A stretch of DNA of 64,000 nt from Rhodococcus sovatensis (GCF_037327425.1 NZ_CP147846.1:1860001-1924000), one strand, 5' to 3'; counted from the first letter of the stretch, positions 25,985 to 35,257 are shown. Numbers and translations are program-made. Notes: a model not told the origin generated them from the sequence alone.

Positions 25985-26920
25985 GTGTCGAACGAAACCC
26001 GCATATGGGGTCGATCAGACCTGTCCTATCGACCCAGCAGGCTCGGGACCAGTGTGCTCGTGCTTGCGCTCGTGTGCGCGTGGCTGGGCCTGTTTTCGAT
26101 CAGCATTCTGGGATCGTTCTGGAGGTTGGGGCATCCGGATGCCCCCACTTCTGAGCTCACAAGGGCTGATCAGGTCGCGGACCTCGTTGTGTTGACTCTT
26201 CAGTTCGCAATAGGCGTCGTGGCGATCCTCACGGTGTTGTTCCTGCGCCGACGCGTTCTGGTGACGGTCCTACCCCGCCGCAGTGGGAGCGCAGCAGATG
26301 CGGCTATAGCGTGGTGCGCGGCCATTGCTGCATCCTCGGCATGTGCCCTGATGCTCGACCGGCTCGGGATGGCACGATTCGATCTGTCGATTCCGGCCGT
26401 GGTCGAGTCTCCCGCGTTGGCGGCCGTTTCCGCCGTGTCGGCCGGTCTGCGAGAAGAACCGCTGCTGGCCGCGCTACCGGTTCTACTTCTGGTCGGACGG
26501 ATACCTATCGGGTGGATCATGATCCTTGCCGGCGCGATGCGCGGATCGCTGTATCTGTACTTCGGCGGTGGCGGGTTCGTGTGGGCGGCACTGTGGGGCG
26601 CTGCGGCGGTGTGGGTGTACTGCAAATACCGTCGCCTTTGGGTGCTCGTGGTGGTGCATGGATTCGTCATGAACATTCAAGCGCTGGACCGCATCCTCGA
26701 TTTCGACAGCGCTGCGATGGTGTTGCAGTGGGGGAACATACTCGTTCTGTTCGGCGCGCTCGCACTGTGGATTGTCCCGCGTGCACTCGACACCCTCCAT
26801 CTGGGAGAAGTGAAGGCAGAAGCTGCCCCATCGACCGCCGTCGCAGCGGACACAGCCGTTGAATTGCCCTTCGTGCCGCCCGACGAGATGCGCCCGAATA
26901 CGCCGACCGGGAGCATTTGA
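25985..26920 (+). CDS. CPBP-like intramembrane protease-family protein (variant motif)
   Basis: Protein of 311 aa with about eight membrane helices. The region SAGLREEPLLAALPVLLLVG, followed by GAMRGSLYLYFGGGGFVWAA and LWVLVVVHGFVMN, fits the CPBP (Abi/Rce1-like) family: the Glu-Glu pair, an aromatic helix and HxxxN. The Arg usually found four residues after the Glu pair is absent, so activity is uncertain. A cytoplasmic C-terminal tail of about 45 residues ends DEMRPNTPTGSI. The GTG at 25985 has GAGGTGG upstream; earlier in-frame starts at 25850 and 25958 are less likely. Divergent from the DUF4436 gene. Confidence 0.75.
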   Translation: MSNETRIWGRSDLSYRPSRLGTSVLVLALVCAWLGLFSISILGSFWRLGHPDAPTSELTRADQVADLVVLTLQFAIGVVAILTVLFLRRRVLVTVLPRRSGSAADAAIAWCAAIAASSACALMLDRLGMARFDLSIPAVVESPALAAVSAVSAGLREEPLLAALPVLLLVGRIPIGWIMILAGAMRGSLYLYFGGGGFVWAALWGAAAVWVYCKYRRLWVLVVVHGFVMNIQALDRILDFDSAAMVLQWGNILVLFGALALWIVPRALDTLHLGEVKAEAAPSTAVAADTAVELPFVPPDEMRPNTPTGSI

Positions 26921-27032
26921 GCTCTGTCCGTTCCAGGAGTATGGTGTCGTCGGTCTCTTGAGCGGCAATATGTGACGTAGATTACCGACTTCCAATTCAG
27001 TGCGTTACCCACGGTTACATTAAAGTTCGGTC

Positions 27033-27111
27033 CATGATCGATCCCCCCTCGTTCGCTTCATTCGTCGTGTCCGAATTCGAGCGAGCTTTGCTCCCGAGCG
27101 GCACCCTGTGA
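27033..27111 (+). CDS. Possible 25-codon ORF coupled to Mce gene
   Basis: ATG at 27033 opens a 25-codon frame (MIDPPSFASFVVSEFERALL then PSGTL) whose stop TGA (27109-27111) overlaps the GTG start of the Mce gene as GTGA. The overlap and lack of another good ribosome site for the Mce gene suggest translational coupling. It may be a coupling leader, or the remnant of a permease-type gene normally found upstream of Mce genes. No ribosome site is evident before this ATG, so confidence is modest. Confidence 0.4.
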
Positions 27112-28484
27112 TCCACTCACCGTCCGCGGTGAAGCGAAGGTTGCTCGGCTTGATGCTGTTCGCGATGATCATCGTGTTCGTGGGATGGTCTGTCACCTCG
27201 TACATGAAGACTTTCGACGAGGTCGTCGGTGTCGATCTGGTGACCGATTCCGTCGGCAATGCGTTGCCGTCGAACGCCGATGTGAAGGTTCGTGGTCTGA
27301 TCGTGGGCGAGGTCAGGTCGGCATCCTCGGTCGATGGTGTCGTCACCGCGAAGCTGGCCATCGATCCGGACAAGGCGGAGCTGATTCCGTCGAACGCCAC
27401 CGCTCGGTTGTTGCCGAAGACTCTGTTCGGTGAACGCTATGTGGCACTGATGATTCCCGAGAACGACACTGCGTCGCCGATCACGAACGGCACCGTGCTT
27501 CGGCAGGACACCAGCGGCAGCGCGATCGAGGTCGGTCAGCTGCTGGACAACCTGCTGCCGTTGCTCGAGGCGATCCCGCCGCAGGATTTGGCGAGCACGC
27601 TCGGCGCGTTGGCGCAGGGCCTGTCCGGTCGTGGACAGGAACTCGGGCTGACGATCGATCGGCTGGAGAACATCTTCAGAGGTCTGAACACTGAGTTGCC
27701 GAACATTCAGGCAGACCTGCGCGGTCTTGCCGACTTCTCGCAGACGTACGCCGATGCCGGTCCGCAGCTGATCGACGCGTTGGACAATCTGACGGTCACG
27801 GGCAACACGTTGGTCGAGCAGCGTCCTGCGGTCGATACGTTGATCTCCTCGCTGACTGCGACGGGTGCGTCGACGGCGGACTTCCTGGAAGTCAACGCGA
27901 ACAACCTGATTCGGATCTCTGCCGATTCACGAGAGGCATTGGAACTGCTGGCTCAGTACTCGCCGTCATTCGGTTGTACGTTCAGCCAGTTCGTTCCCAT
28001 CGTCGAGCGTGCGCAGGACGTCATCGGCGTCGGAGACGAATACCAAGGAATCAACGTGCACATGCCCGTCGTCAATCCGAGGGGACGATACCTGCCCAAT
28101 CAGGACGAGCCGCGGTTGTTCGACGATCGTGGTCCTCGCTGCTACACGCCGGCCGATACCGCGGCAGGGGAGTTCTTCCCGCAGTACCCGGGTGGTTCCG
28201 CCAACGATGGGTCCTACCAGGTACCGTCGAGAAACCCGGGGCCGCAGAATGTTCCGGAGCTTCCGGCGCCGCAGTACTCGATTCTTCCCGGCGCCGACAT
28301 CAGTGCCGGTCGGGCCGCTCCGGCGAGCTACGAGGGTTCGGATTTCGAGCGTGACACGTTGGCCGTGATTTACGGCCAGGCGACAGGAATATCACCGGGG
28401 GACGTTCCCTCATGGGTGACATCGGCGGGGGCGCCGGCACTGAGGGGTGCGGAGGTGTCGTTCACCGAGGCGGCCGATCGGTGA
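27108..28484 (+). CDS. Orphan Mce-family protein
   Basis: Protein of 458 aa. An N-terminal membrane anchor (LLGLMLFAMIIVFVGWSVTS, about residues 10-30) is followed by the MCE domain (GVDLVTDSVGNALPSNADVK then VRGLIVGEVRSA; KTLFGERYVALMIP), a long helical needle-like region (about 140-270), a Cys-containing block FGCTFSQFVPIV and a Pro-rich C-terminus. MCE proteins form lipid-transfer tunnels across the envelope of mycolate actinobacteria, usually as six-gene sets with YrbE permeases. None of those partners is nearby, so this is an orphan. GTG at 27108. Confidence 0.9.
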   Translation: MIHSPSAVKRRLLGLMLFAMIIVFVGWSVTSYMKTFDEVVGVDLVTDSVGNALPSNADVKVRGLIVGEVRSASSVDGVVTAKLAIDPDKAELIPSNATARLLPKTLFGERYVALMIPENDTASPITNGTVLRQDTSGSAIEVGQLLDNLLPLLEAIPPQDLASTLGALAQGLSGRGQELGLTIDRLENIFRGLNTELPNIQADLRGLADFSQTYADAGPQLIDALDNLTVTGNTLVEQRPAVDTLISSLTATGASTADFLEVNANNLIRISADSREALELLAQYSPSFGCTFSQFVPIVERAQDVIGVGDEYQGINVHMPVVNPRGRYLPNQDEPRLFDDRGPRCYTPADTAAGEFFPQYPGGSANDGSYQVPSRNPGPQNVPELPAPQYSILPGADISAGRAAPASYEGSDFERDTLAVIYGQATGISPGDVPSWVTSAGAPALRGAEVSFTEAADR

Positions 28485-28498
28485 GCTTTCCCTGTGGG

Positions 28499-30010
28499 TC
28501 AGGGGCAACGTCCGTCGGACACGAGAATGGCGAGCAGTAGCTCGGCTCGTACACGGGCGTCTGTCAGATCCACATCGAGTATGTCTTGCACACGAGCGAT
28601 TCGTCCCCGCAACGTGTGTCGGTGGACGCCGAGCTGTGCGGCGGCACCTTCCCAATGTCCGTGTGCTACAAGGTAGCTGCGCAACGAAGCCAACAGTTCG
28701 ACGCCGTGTTCTCGGTCGTGGTCAGCGAGCACGTCTATCGTCGAGGATGCAAGGGTGAGGAATGCCTCCCTGGCGGGTGCGGACTGCAGTACCACCGATG
28801 CGCGTGCATTCCCGAATTCGACGAGCCGATCGGTCCGCTGCGAGCCCGCCATCCCGAAAGCCATCCGTGCCTGCGTTGCCGCTTTCCGAATATCGAGAAG
28901 TGAGTGTGGCGTGCTCAATCCGGCTCGGAGGGTCGGTTCGTCGGGCAGCTGCGCATCGACCCAGGACGCGTCGTCGTCCCCGCGCAATAGGATGGTCGCC
29001 TCATCTCCGTCGACATGTGCATACAGGCCGCGTCCGGCTCGGAAGAGTAACCCGTCGAGATGGCGAATCGTGTCTTGTATCGCGGCGGAGCGAAGTACCA
29101 GTGCTCGGACGAGGCCGTCTGCTCCTGCTGCATCGTTCAACACGGTCGGAGCGGGCAGCTGATCGAATCGGCTGTCGAACATCGAGGCGAGCGCTAGTGC
29201 GTGTAGCGTCGACCGCTCGACTCTCAAGCGTGCCGGCTGTTCCAATTCCAATGTGACGAGTGATACCGCGTGTCCGAGGAGTATTCGGTTCACACTGCTG
29301 ATCGGGCCGGTCGACATCATTGCGACATGCCCGGACGATGCAGCGGACAGCCCGACCGATTGCACGGTCACACTTCGTCCAGGTTCGCTGACCGAGATGG
29401 ACGCGGCGGTTCCGGAGCCTCCGCGCGCGACTACCAGTTGCCTGACCTCGTCGAGAAACGCCTGTTCGGAGCGCGGATGCAGAGCGTGTGTACGGCGACC
29501 GACATACGTGATCGTGGTTGCTGTCGCGGTCGCAAGTTCTTTGACGATGGCGTCCACGCCGCCGTGCAACGCCGCCCGCGTGATTCGGTTCTGTACCTTC
29601 GCGGCCTGCAGAACCTCTTCGTATTCCTGCTCGGCGATCTTGTTCATGACCGTGCGGACGATCGCAGCGAACGGGATCTCGAAGGGGACCTCCAGAACTT
29701 CGAGGCCCACCGCGTTGGCACGCTGTACAAGAGCATCAGGAACGACGCTGTGCGACAGGCCGATTCCGAAACCGAGGCACGAGACGCCCACGCCATGAAG
29801 GCGGTCGATGTACGAACGAAGTTCGTCGGCATCGTCGGACAAGCCGAGGCCGGTGGTAAGGACGAGCTCGCCACCGGACAACCATGGGCTCGGGTCGGTG
29901 AGCTCGGTTGCGTGGACAAAAGTGATGGGCGCAGGGTGTGCGGTCCGAACGCCTCGTCTCGACAGGGACAGTTGCTTCTGACTCAACAACCACGAGATCT
30001 GAACGGTCAC
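28499..30010 (-). CDS. PucR-family transcriptional regulator, probable GABA-operon regulator
   Basis: Protein of 503 aa. The N-terminal PucR domain contains FVHATELTDPSPWLSGGELV and GIGLSHSVVPDALVQRANAV; the central region resembles a GGDEF-like CdaR domain; the C-terminal HTH reads YLVAHGHWEGAAAQLGVHRH followed by TLRGRIARVQDIL. PucR proteins often activate amino-acid or purine catabolic genes. It is divergent from gabT-gabD with a 132-base shared promoter region (30011-30142), so control of GABA use is the natural inference. GTG start at 30010. Confidence 0.9.
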   Translation of the reverse strand: MTVQISWLLSQKQLSLSRRGVRTAHPAPITFVHATELTDPSPWLSGGELVLTTGLGLSDDADELRSYIDRLHGVGVSCLGFGIGLSHSVVPDALVQRANAVGLEVLEVPFEIPFAAIVRTVMNKIAEQEYEEVLQAAKVQNRITRAALHGGVDAIVKELATATATTITYVGRRTHALHPRSEQAFLDEVRQLVVARGGSGTAASISVSEPGRSVTVQSVGLSAASSGHVAMMSTGPISSVNRILLGHAVSLVTLELEQPARLRVERSTLHALALASMFDSRFDQLPAPTVLNDAAGADGLVRALVLRSAAIQDTIRHLDGLLFRAGRGLYAHVDGDEATILLRGDDDASWVDAQLPDEPTLRAGLSTPHSLLDIRKAATQARMAFGMAGSQRTDRLVEFGNARASVVLQSAPAREAFLTLASSTIDVLADHDREHGVELLASLRSYLVAHGHWEGAAAQLGVHRHTLRGRIARVQDILDVDLTDARVRAELLLAILVSDGRCP

Positions 30011-30142
30011 GAATGTCGAGACTAGACCGGATCTGCCGAAATGGTGCAGACAACTTCACGATCTTGTACGAAATGTCAGGTCAGCGGTCGCGTGATCGGT
30101 CGCATACTCGATGAAATCACCTTTTCGAAAGGACGTGTGGGC

Positions 30143-31507
30143 ATGACGACATTCGAGTATCGGCTTCCTCAGGAGCGACGAGTCGTGACCGACTTCCCTG
30201 GACCACGTTCCACCGCTCTTGCGGAGCGGCGGACGGCAGTTGTCGGCGCTGGTGTTGCTTCGACATTGCCGGTGTACGTAGCCGATGCGGACGGAGGTGT
30301 AGTCGTCGACGTCGACGGAAATTCACTGATCGACCTCGGTGCCGGTATCGCGGTGACCACGGTGGGAGCGTCGAACCCCGCAGTTGTGGCAGCAGTGCAG
30401 GATCAGGTCGCGCACTTCACTCACACATGCTTCATGATTGCGCCCTACGAGGGCTACATCGAGGTAGCCGAAAAGCTGGCCGAATTGACGCCTGGAGACC
30501 ACGCCAAGCGGAGCGTTCTGTTCAACAGTGGTGCCGAAGCAGTCGAGAACGCTGTGAAGATCGCTCGTCACGCCACCGGTAGAGATGCCGTCGTCGTGTT
30601 CGATCATGCCTACCACGGTCGGACGAACCTGACCATGGCGCTCACCGCAAAGTCGATGCCATACAAGCACGGTTTCGGGCCGTTCGCCCCGGAGGTATAC
30701 CGAGCGCCGATGTCCTATCCCTTCCGCGAGGGCTTGAACGCGGACGGATCTCCGATCACCGGCGAACAGGCGGCAGCTCGTGCGATCTCGATCATCGAGA
30801 AGCAGGTCGGCGCCTCCAACGTAGCGGCGATCTTGATCGAACCGATCCAGGGAGAAGGCGGCTTCATCGTTCCCGCCGAGGGTTTTCTGCCTGCACTTGC
30901 AGAGTGGTCCACGGCGAACGGCGTCGTGTTCATCGCCGACGAAGTCCAGTCCGGCTTCACCCGCACCGGCGATTGGTTCGCCAGCGAGCACGAAGGCGTC
31001 GTCCCCGACCTCATCACGATGGCCAAGGGCATCGCGGGAGGCATGCCGTTGGCAGCAGTGACAGGTCGCGCAGATCTCATCGACGCAGTCCACCCTGGCG
31101 GCCTCGGCGGTACCTACGGTGGCAACCCCGTGGCCTGTGCAGCGGCGTTGGCGTCGATCGATCAAATGAAGACACTCGACCTGAACGCGCGAGCTCGTGA
31201 GATCGAACGGACCGTCACGTCGCGGTTGAACGCACTCGCCGGCGAGGTCGACATCATCGGCGAGATCCGCGGACGGGGGGCAATGCTTGCAATCGAAATG
31301 GTGAAGGGTGATGGGCGTGAACCGAACCCCGACGCCACCAAGGCCGTAGCGGCACTCGCACTCGCGGCAGGGGTCATCGTTCTGACATGTGGGACGTACG
31401 GGAACGTGATCCGGCTGCTCCCGCCGCTGGTGATCTCCGACGAGCTTCTGGACGAGGCCCTCGACATCCTGCAAGAGTCCATCCGAACCGTCGCCATGGA
31501 GAACTGA
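30143..31507 (+). CDS. gabT: 4-aminobutyrate aminotransferase GabT
   Basis: Protein of 454 aa, class III PLP-dependent aminotransferase. The PLP lysine is in DLITMAKGIAGGMPLAAVTG; upstream FNSGAEAVENAVKIARHATG is the phosphate-cup helix and DEVQSGFTRTGDWF carries the conserved Asp. It converts GABA and 2-oxoglutarate to succinic semialdehyde and glutamate. The ATG at 30143 (MTTFEYRLPQERRVVTDFPG) has GAAAGG upstream; the open frame to 30041 is promoter DNA. gabD begins one base after the stop, so they form one operon. Confidence 0.95.
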   Translation: MTTFEYRLPQERRVVTDFPGPRSTALAERRTAVVGAGVASTLPVYVADADGGVVVDVDGNSLIDLGAGIAVTTVGASNPAVVAAVQDQVAHFTHTCFMIAPYEGYIEVAEKLAELTPGDHAKRSVLFNSGAEAVENAVKIARHATGRDAVVVFDHAYHGRTNLTMALTAKSMPYKHGFGPFAPEVYRAPMSYPFREGLNADGSPITGEQAAARAISIIEKQVGASNVAAILIEPIQGEGGFIVPAEGFLPALAEWSTANGVVFIADEVQSGFTRTGDWFASEHEGVVPDLITMAKGIAGGMPLAAVTGRADLIDAVHPGGLGGTYGGNPVACAAALASIDQMKTLDLNARAREIERTVTSRLNALAGEVDIIGEIRGRGAMLAIEMVKGDGREPNPDATKAVAALALAAGVIVLTCGTYGNVIRLLPPLVISDELLDEALDILQESIRTVAMEN

Positions 31508-31508
31508 A

Positions 31509-32963
31509 ATGTCACATGCCGAGCAGTTGCTCAACTCCATTCCCACCGACATCTGGATCGGCGGAAAGCAGACGGCTGCATCCACGGGCGAGCGTTTCGC
31601 TGTGCTGAATCCGGCAAGCGGTGAGCAGCTCGCAACCGTCGCCGACGCGACGAGTTCCGACGCGCTCGCGGCGCTGGATGCAGCATCCGCAGTCCAGGCG
31701 TCATGGGCTGCTACCCCCGCGCGCGAGCGAGGCGAGATCCTGCGACGGGCTTTCGAGCTGCTATCTGCACGTTCCGAGGAATTCGCCTTGTTGATGACGC
31801 TGGAGATGGGTAAATCGATCCGGGAAAGTCGTGGTGAAGTGGTCTACGGCGCCGAATTTCTGCGCTGGTTCAGTGAAGAAGCTGTCCGAATCGGCGGCCG
31901 ATTCACTGCGGCGCCCGCAGGCAATGGACGGATTCTGGTGACGAAAGTGCCTGTCGGGCCGGTTCTGGCGGTAACTCCGTGGAACTTCCCACTGGCAATG
32001 GGCACTCGGAAAATCGGACCGGCTCTTGCTGCCGGGTGCACCGTTCTCGTCAAGCCGGCGGAAGACACACCGTTGACGATGCTGCTTCTGGGCCAGGTCT
32101 TCATCGATGCAGGACTGCCTTCCGGCGTGTTGTCGATACTTCCGACGTCCGACGCGGCACAGGTGAGCGGCCCACTCATGCAGGACGATCGGCTGCGGAA
32201 GATCACCTTCACCGGTTCCACCCGAGTCGGCAAGATGTTGGTTCGCAGTGCCGCAGACCGGCTCCTTCGTACGTCGATGGAGCTCGGCGGGAACGCTCCG
32301 TTCATCGTGTTCGACGACGCCGACGTCGATGCGGCCGTCGACGGAGCAATGCTCGCCAAGATGCGGAACGGTGGGGAAGCATGTACGGCGGCAAACAGGT
32401 TGTACGTGCACAATCGCGTGCGTGAAGAGTTCACCAGCAAGTTGACGTCCCGAATCGAGGCCCTGTCAGTAGGACCTGGTGACACGGATGGCACCGACAT
32501 CGGACCGCTGATCAACGCGAAGCAGTTGGCCACGGTCAGCGCCCTCGTCGACGACGCCGTGTCCAAGGGTGCACGTGTACGAACCGGGGGACACTCTCTG
32601 GAGGGGAAGGGGTTCTTCTACACCCCGACCGTGCTGGACGAGGTTCCGCAGAACGCAGATCTCGTCCGCGACGAGATCTTCGGACCAGTGGCAGCGATCA
32701 TCGGCTTCGACACGGAAGACGAGGCAATCTCGGCTGCGAACGACACGGTGTACGGGTTGGTCAGCTACTTCTACACCCGTGATCTGGACCGTGCAATGAG
32801 GGTGTCCGCCGCACTCGATTCGGGCATGGTGGGAGTCAACAGGGGAGCCATTTCCGACGCTGCGGCCCCCTTCGGTGGAGTCAAGGAATCCGGCTTCGGG
32901 CGCGAGGGTGGATCAGAAGGAATCGATGAGTATCTCGAAACCAAATATGTAGCTCTACAGTGA
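31509..32963 (+). CDS. gabD: Succinate-semialdehyde dehydrogenase GabD (NADP-type)
   Basis: Protein of 484 aa, aldehyde dehydrogenase superfamily. Catalytic Glu is in MELGGNAPFIVFDDADVD and catalytic Cys in NGGEACTAANRLYV; the cofactor strand is FTGSTRVGKMLVR. It oxidises succinic semialdehyde to succinate, completing GABA breakdown into the TCA cycle. PFGGVKESGFGREGGSEGI near the end is the usual NAD(P)-dependent semialdehyde dehydrogenase tail. ATG at 31509, one base after gabT. Confidence 0.95.
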   Translation: MSHAEQLLNSIPTDIWIGGKQTAASTGERFAVLNPASGEQLATVADATSSDALAALDAASAVQASWAATPARERGEILRRAFELLSARSEEFALLMTLEMGKSIRESRGEVVYGAEFLRWFSEEAVRIGGRFTAAPAGNGRILVTKVPVGPVLAVTPWNFPLAMGTRKIGPALAAGCTVLVKPAEDTPLTMLLLGQVFIDAGLPSGVLSILPTSDAAQVSGPLMQDDRLRKITFTGSTRVGKMLVRSAADRLLRTSMELGGNAPFIVFDDADVDAAVDGAMLAKMRNGGEACTAANRLYVHNRVREEFTSKLTSRIEALSVGPGDTDGTDIGPLINAKQLATVSALVDDAVSKGARVRTGGHSLEGKGFFYTPTVLDEVPQNADLVRDEIFGPVAAIIGFDTEDEAISAANDTVYGLVSYFYTRDLDRAMRVSAALDSGMVGVNRGAISDAAAPFGGVKESGFGREGGSEGIDEYLETKYVALQ

Positions 32964-32997
32964 AATTCGACTGACCATTCGTGTCCTCGCGTGGTGC

Positions 32998-33768
32998 TCA
33001 GCGAGGTAGGAACGGATCTTCGCCGAGTCGTCTGGATCCACGATGGGCACGGTGCAGGAACCACTCGGTTCTTAGGGTGTCCCGACGGTCCTCCTCGGAC
33101 ATCTTCGCGATTCGAGTTGCTCCGCCACCCCGCGCGATCTCCGACTCGTGCTGGGCGAACGCCGACCACTTCTTGTCGTACCACTGTCCGACATCGATCG
33201 CGAGATCCACTTCCTCGTCCGGGATCCCGGGGATTCCGGGACCGGGCGGGGGCGCCGAATTGCCGAACAGAATGTCCCAGGTGGCCTCGATCGCGCTGCG
33301 GGGAATAGTCGCTTGGCACAGATGGCTCGGCTGCCACGGATCTCCGGCCTCGGGAAAGAGCTGCGCGAACGGCGATGCTTCGAAGGCGGCGAGGGTGACT
33401 CGATGTGCGTGGATGTGGTCGGGGTGACCGTAGGTCCCGAACGCGTCGTAGGTGACGACGACGTCGGGTCGAAATTCACGAATGTGTGCGACCACTTTGC
33501 CGACTGCTTCGTCGAATGGGGACGTGCCGAACAGAACTCCGCCGTCGAAAGCGTTGTCGGTGTACCCCAGCAGTCGGGGCTCTCCTGCGCCCAGCACAGA
33601 CAGGGACCGCCGGAGTTCCTCGACGCGGACTTCGCCCTCGCGCCACGTGCAGGTGACCACAGACGTTCGCCCGCCCGCCTCGGCGGTGCGCGCGAGAATC
33701 CCGCCTGTGAACAGCGCCTCGTCGTCCGGGTGTGCATGGACACACATGACACTGGGGATTGCCGTCAT
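32998..33768 (-). CDS. PIG-L/LmbE family N-acetylglucosaminyl deacetylase
   Basis: Protein of 256 aa. Zinc motif VHAHPDDEALFTGGILAR, then DAFGTYGHPDHIHAHRVT with the third ligand. The family removes acetyl groups from GlcNAc conjugates; MshB and Mca of mycothiol metabolism belong here, but the length and context do not single out either one. The C-terminal half has QWYDKKWSAFAQHESEI, similar to MshB. Its ATG at 33768 overlaps the stop of the emfourin-like gene (ATGA), tying it to a protease-inhibitor pair, which is unexpected for a mycothiol gene. Confidence 0.88.
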   Translation of the reverse strand: MTAIPSVMCVHAHPDDEALFTGGILARTAEAGGRTSVVTCTWREGEVRVEELRRSLSVLGAGEPRLLGYTDNAFDGGVLFGTSPFDEAVGKVVAHIREFRPDVVVTYDAFGTYGHPDHIHAHRVTLAAFEASPFAQLFPEAGDPWQPSHLCQATIPRSAIEATWDILFGNSAPPPGPGIPGIPDEEVDLAIDVGQWYDKKWSAFAQHESEIARGGGATRIAKMSEEDRRDTLRTEWFLHRAHRGSRRLGEDPFLPR

Positions 33769-34061
33769 GGTCGCCGACCTTCCCGAAGCGTGCGCTGCGC
33801 AAGGTCGCGGAGTGGGCCCGTGATCGAGGAATCGCCGAGCTGACACGTCGTGTCGTCGACCGATACAGTCCACACGAATGTATCGCGTTCACGCGTCGAA
33901 GACGACTGCACATTCGGCTGCGACACCAAGAGAGGCCGGGCCTGCTCGACGAGCTGACGCCACTCACGGACCGACGCCTCGTCGGCAATCGCATCGGTGT
34001 CGATCTGCGCCCTCTTGGTCAGTCCCGCAACACCGCCCACTCGAATCACCTCGATGAACAT
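33765..34061 (-). CDS. Emfourin-like protealysin inhibitor
   Basis: Protein of 98 aa starting MFIEVIRVGGVAGLTKRAQI, which matches the emfourin family (inhibitor of protealysin-type M4 proteases) in its opening strand and Gly-Gly-x-Ala-Gly-Leu motif; VREWRQLVEQA and FVWTVSVDD follow. The family binds the protease active site in the cytoplasm. I choose the ATG at 34061 because AAGGA lies seven bases upstream; an ATG at 34121 is also in frame and would overlap the M4 stop (ATGA). Position directly after the M4 gene is strong context support. Confidence 0.8.
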   Translation of the reverse strand: MFIEVIRVGGVAGLTKRAQIDTDAIADEASVREWRQLVEQARPLLVSQPNVQSSSTRERDTFVWTVSVDDTTCQLGDSSITGPLRDLAQRTLREGRRP

Positions 34062-34117
34062 CACCGCATCCTTAGTGTCCATGGGCCAGTGGCTGTCTCC
34101 GGGCAGTATTACTTGTC

Positions 34118-35257
34118 TCATACTCGCCGAGAAGTCGAGTCCGTCGGCTCCTGGTCGTCTACTGCCACACCCACCGTAGACCAGCCGAAAGATACCGCGC
34201 GCCGAACGTCGGACTCGATGCCGAAGCGGGCCGCTGCCGCCGCCACGGTCGCTGCCGCAAAACCGTCGAAATCTATCGTCGGTGAGAGTGAAGAATCGGT
34301 CGCCACGTCGAACCACACCTGTCCGGCTCTGTCCCAGGCATGTCCACCGAGTTCGATCGCCGCGGACGCGAACGCGCGGTTGGGGATACCGGAATTGATG
34401 TGCACTCCGCCGTTGTCGGACCTGGTTTCGACGTATCCGTCCATGTCGGCTGGTTGCGGGTCCCGGCCCAGCACGTCGTCGTCGTACGCGGTTCCTGGTG
34501 CGATCATCGACCGTAGTGCTCGGCCCTCGACCGCTGGAAGGAACAGGCCTTGGCCGACCAGCCAGGATGCGTCATCGGCGTTCTGCCCGAGCGCGAATTG
34601 TTCGACGAGAACCCCGAATACGTCGGACAACGATTCGTTGAGTGCCCCCGACTGTCCTGAGTATTCGAGCCCGGACGCGTATTGGGTGAATCCGTGCGCC
34701 AACTCGTGAGCGATGACGCTGAGGGAAGCGGTGAAACGTCCGAACACCTCTCCGTCTCCGTCGCCGAACACCATGCGTTCGCCGTCCCAGAACGCATTGT
34801 CGTAGTCGCGGTCGTAGTGCACGGTCGCGTCGAGCGGCAGGCCTCCGTCGTCGAGGCTGTTGCGCCCGTACACGTCACGGAAGAATTCGAAGGTAGTTCC
34901 GAGTCCCTCGTATGCCTCGTCGACCGAGACGTCTCCCGAAGAGGGCTGTCCCTCGGCACGGATCAATCGCCCCGGCAGCACTCGATCGTTCTCGGCATCG
35001 TGGATCGAGCGCCGCGGTCCGCTGGTTGCCGCCCGGCCTGCACTTGCGGTCGGCCTGGGTGCGTCGATGCGGCCGCGGACGAGTTCACGGTCGATGGCGA
35101 GCGTCCGCGCAGCACTCGACGACGCGTGGTCGACGGCGACGCCCTGCCCAGAACTCGGCGACCCGTGCTGGGCGATGCGTTCGAGCAGGAACGGGGGCAC
35201 TACCGCACGAGAGACGAACTGGCTGAACTCTGTTGGCGAGCTTGAACGACTGGGCAT
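34118..35257 (-). CDS. Protealysin-like M4 zinc metallopeptidase
   Basis: Protein of 379 aa. Residues about 1-95 are a short propeptide with the protealysin-type precursor motif PPFLLERIAQ (21-30); there is no signal peptide, unlike secreted thermolysins. Catalytic zinc site: HELAH at 184-188, Glu208 in NESLSDVFG, and DNGGVHINSG at 281-290 with His286. All thermolysin-family catalytic residues are present. Protealysins act in or are released from the cell and are kept in check by emfourin, encoded next. GGAAGG precedes the ATG at 35257. Confidence 0.9.
   Translation of the reverse strand: MPSRSSSPTEFSQFVSRAVVPPFLLERIAQHGSPSSGQGVAVDHASSSAARTLAIDRELVRGRIDAPRPTASAGRAATSGPRRSIHDAENDRVLPGRLIRAEGQPSSGDVSVDEAYEGLGTTFEFFRDVYGRNSLDDGGLPLDATVHYDRDYDNAFWDGERMVFGDGDGEVFGRFTASLSVIAHELAHGFTQYASGLEYSGQSGALNESLSDVFGVLVEQFALGQNADDASWLVGQGLFLPAVEGRALRSMIAPGTAYDDDVLGRDPQPADMDGYVETRSDNGGVHINSGIPNRAFASAAIELGGHAWDRAGQVWFDVATDSSLSPTIDFDGFAAATVAAAAARFGIESDVRRAVSFGWSTVGVAVDDQEPTDSTSRRV

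Noticed and set aside
27108..28484. Start of a full mce operon
   Set aside because: The downstream gene is convergent PucR and no YrbE or further Mce gene lies on either side.
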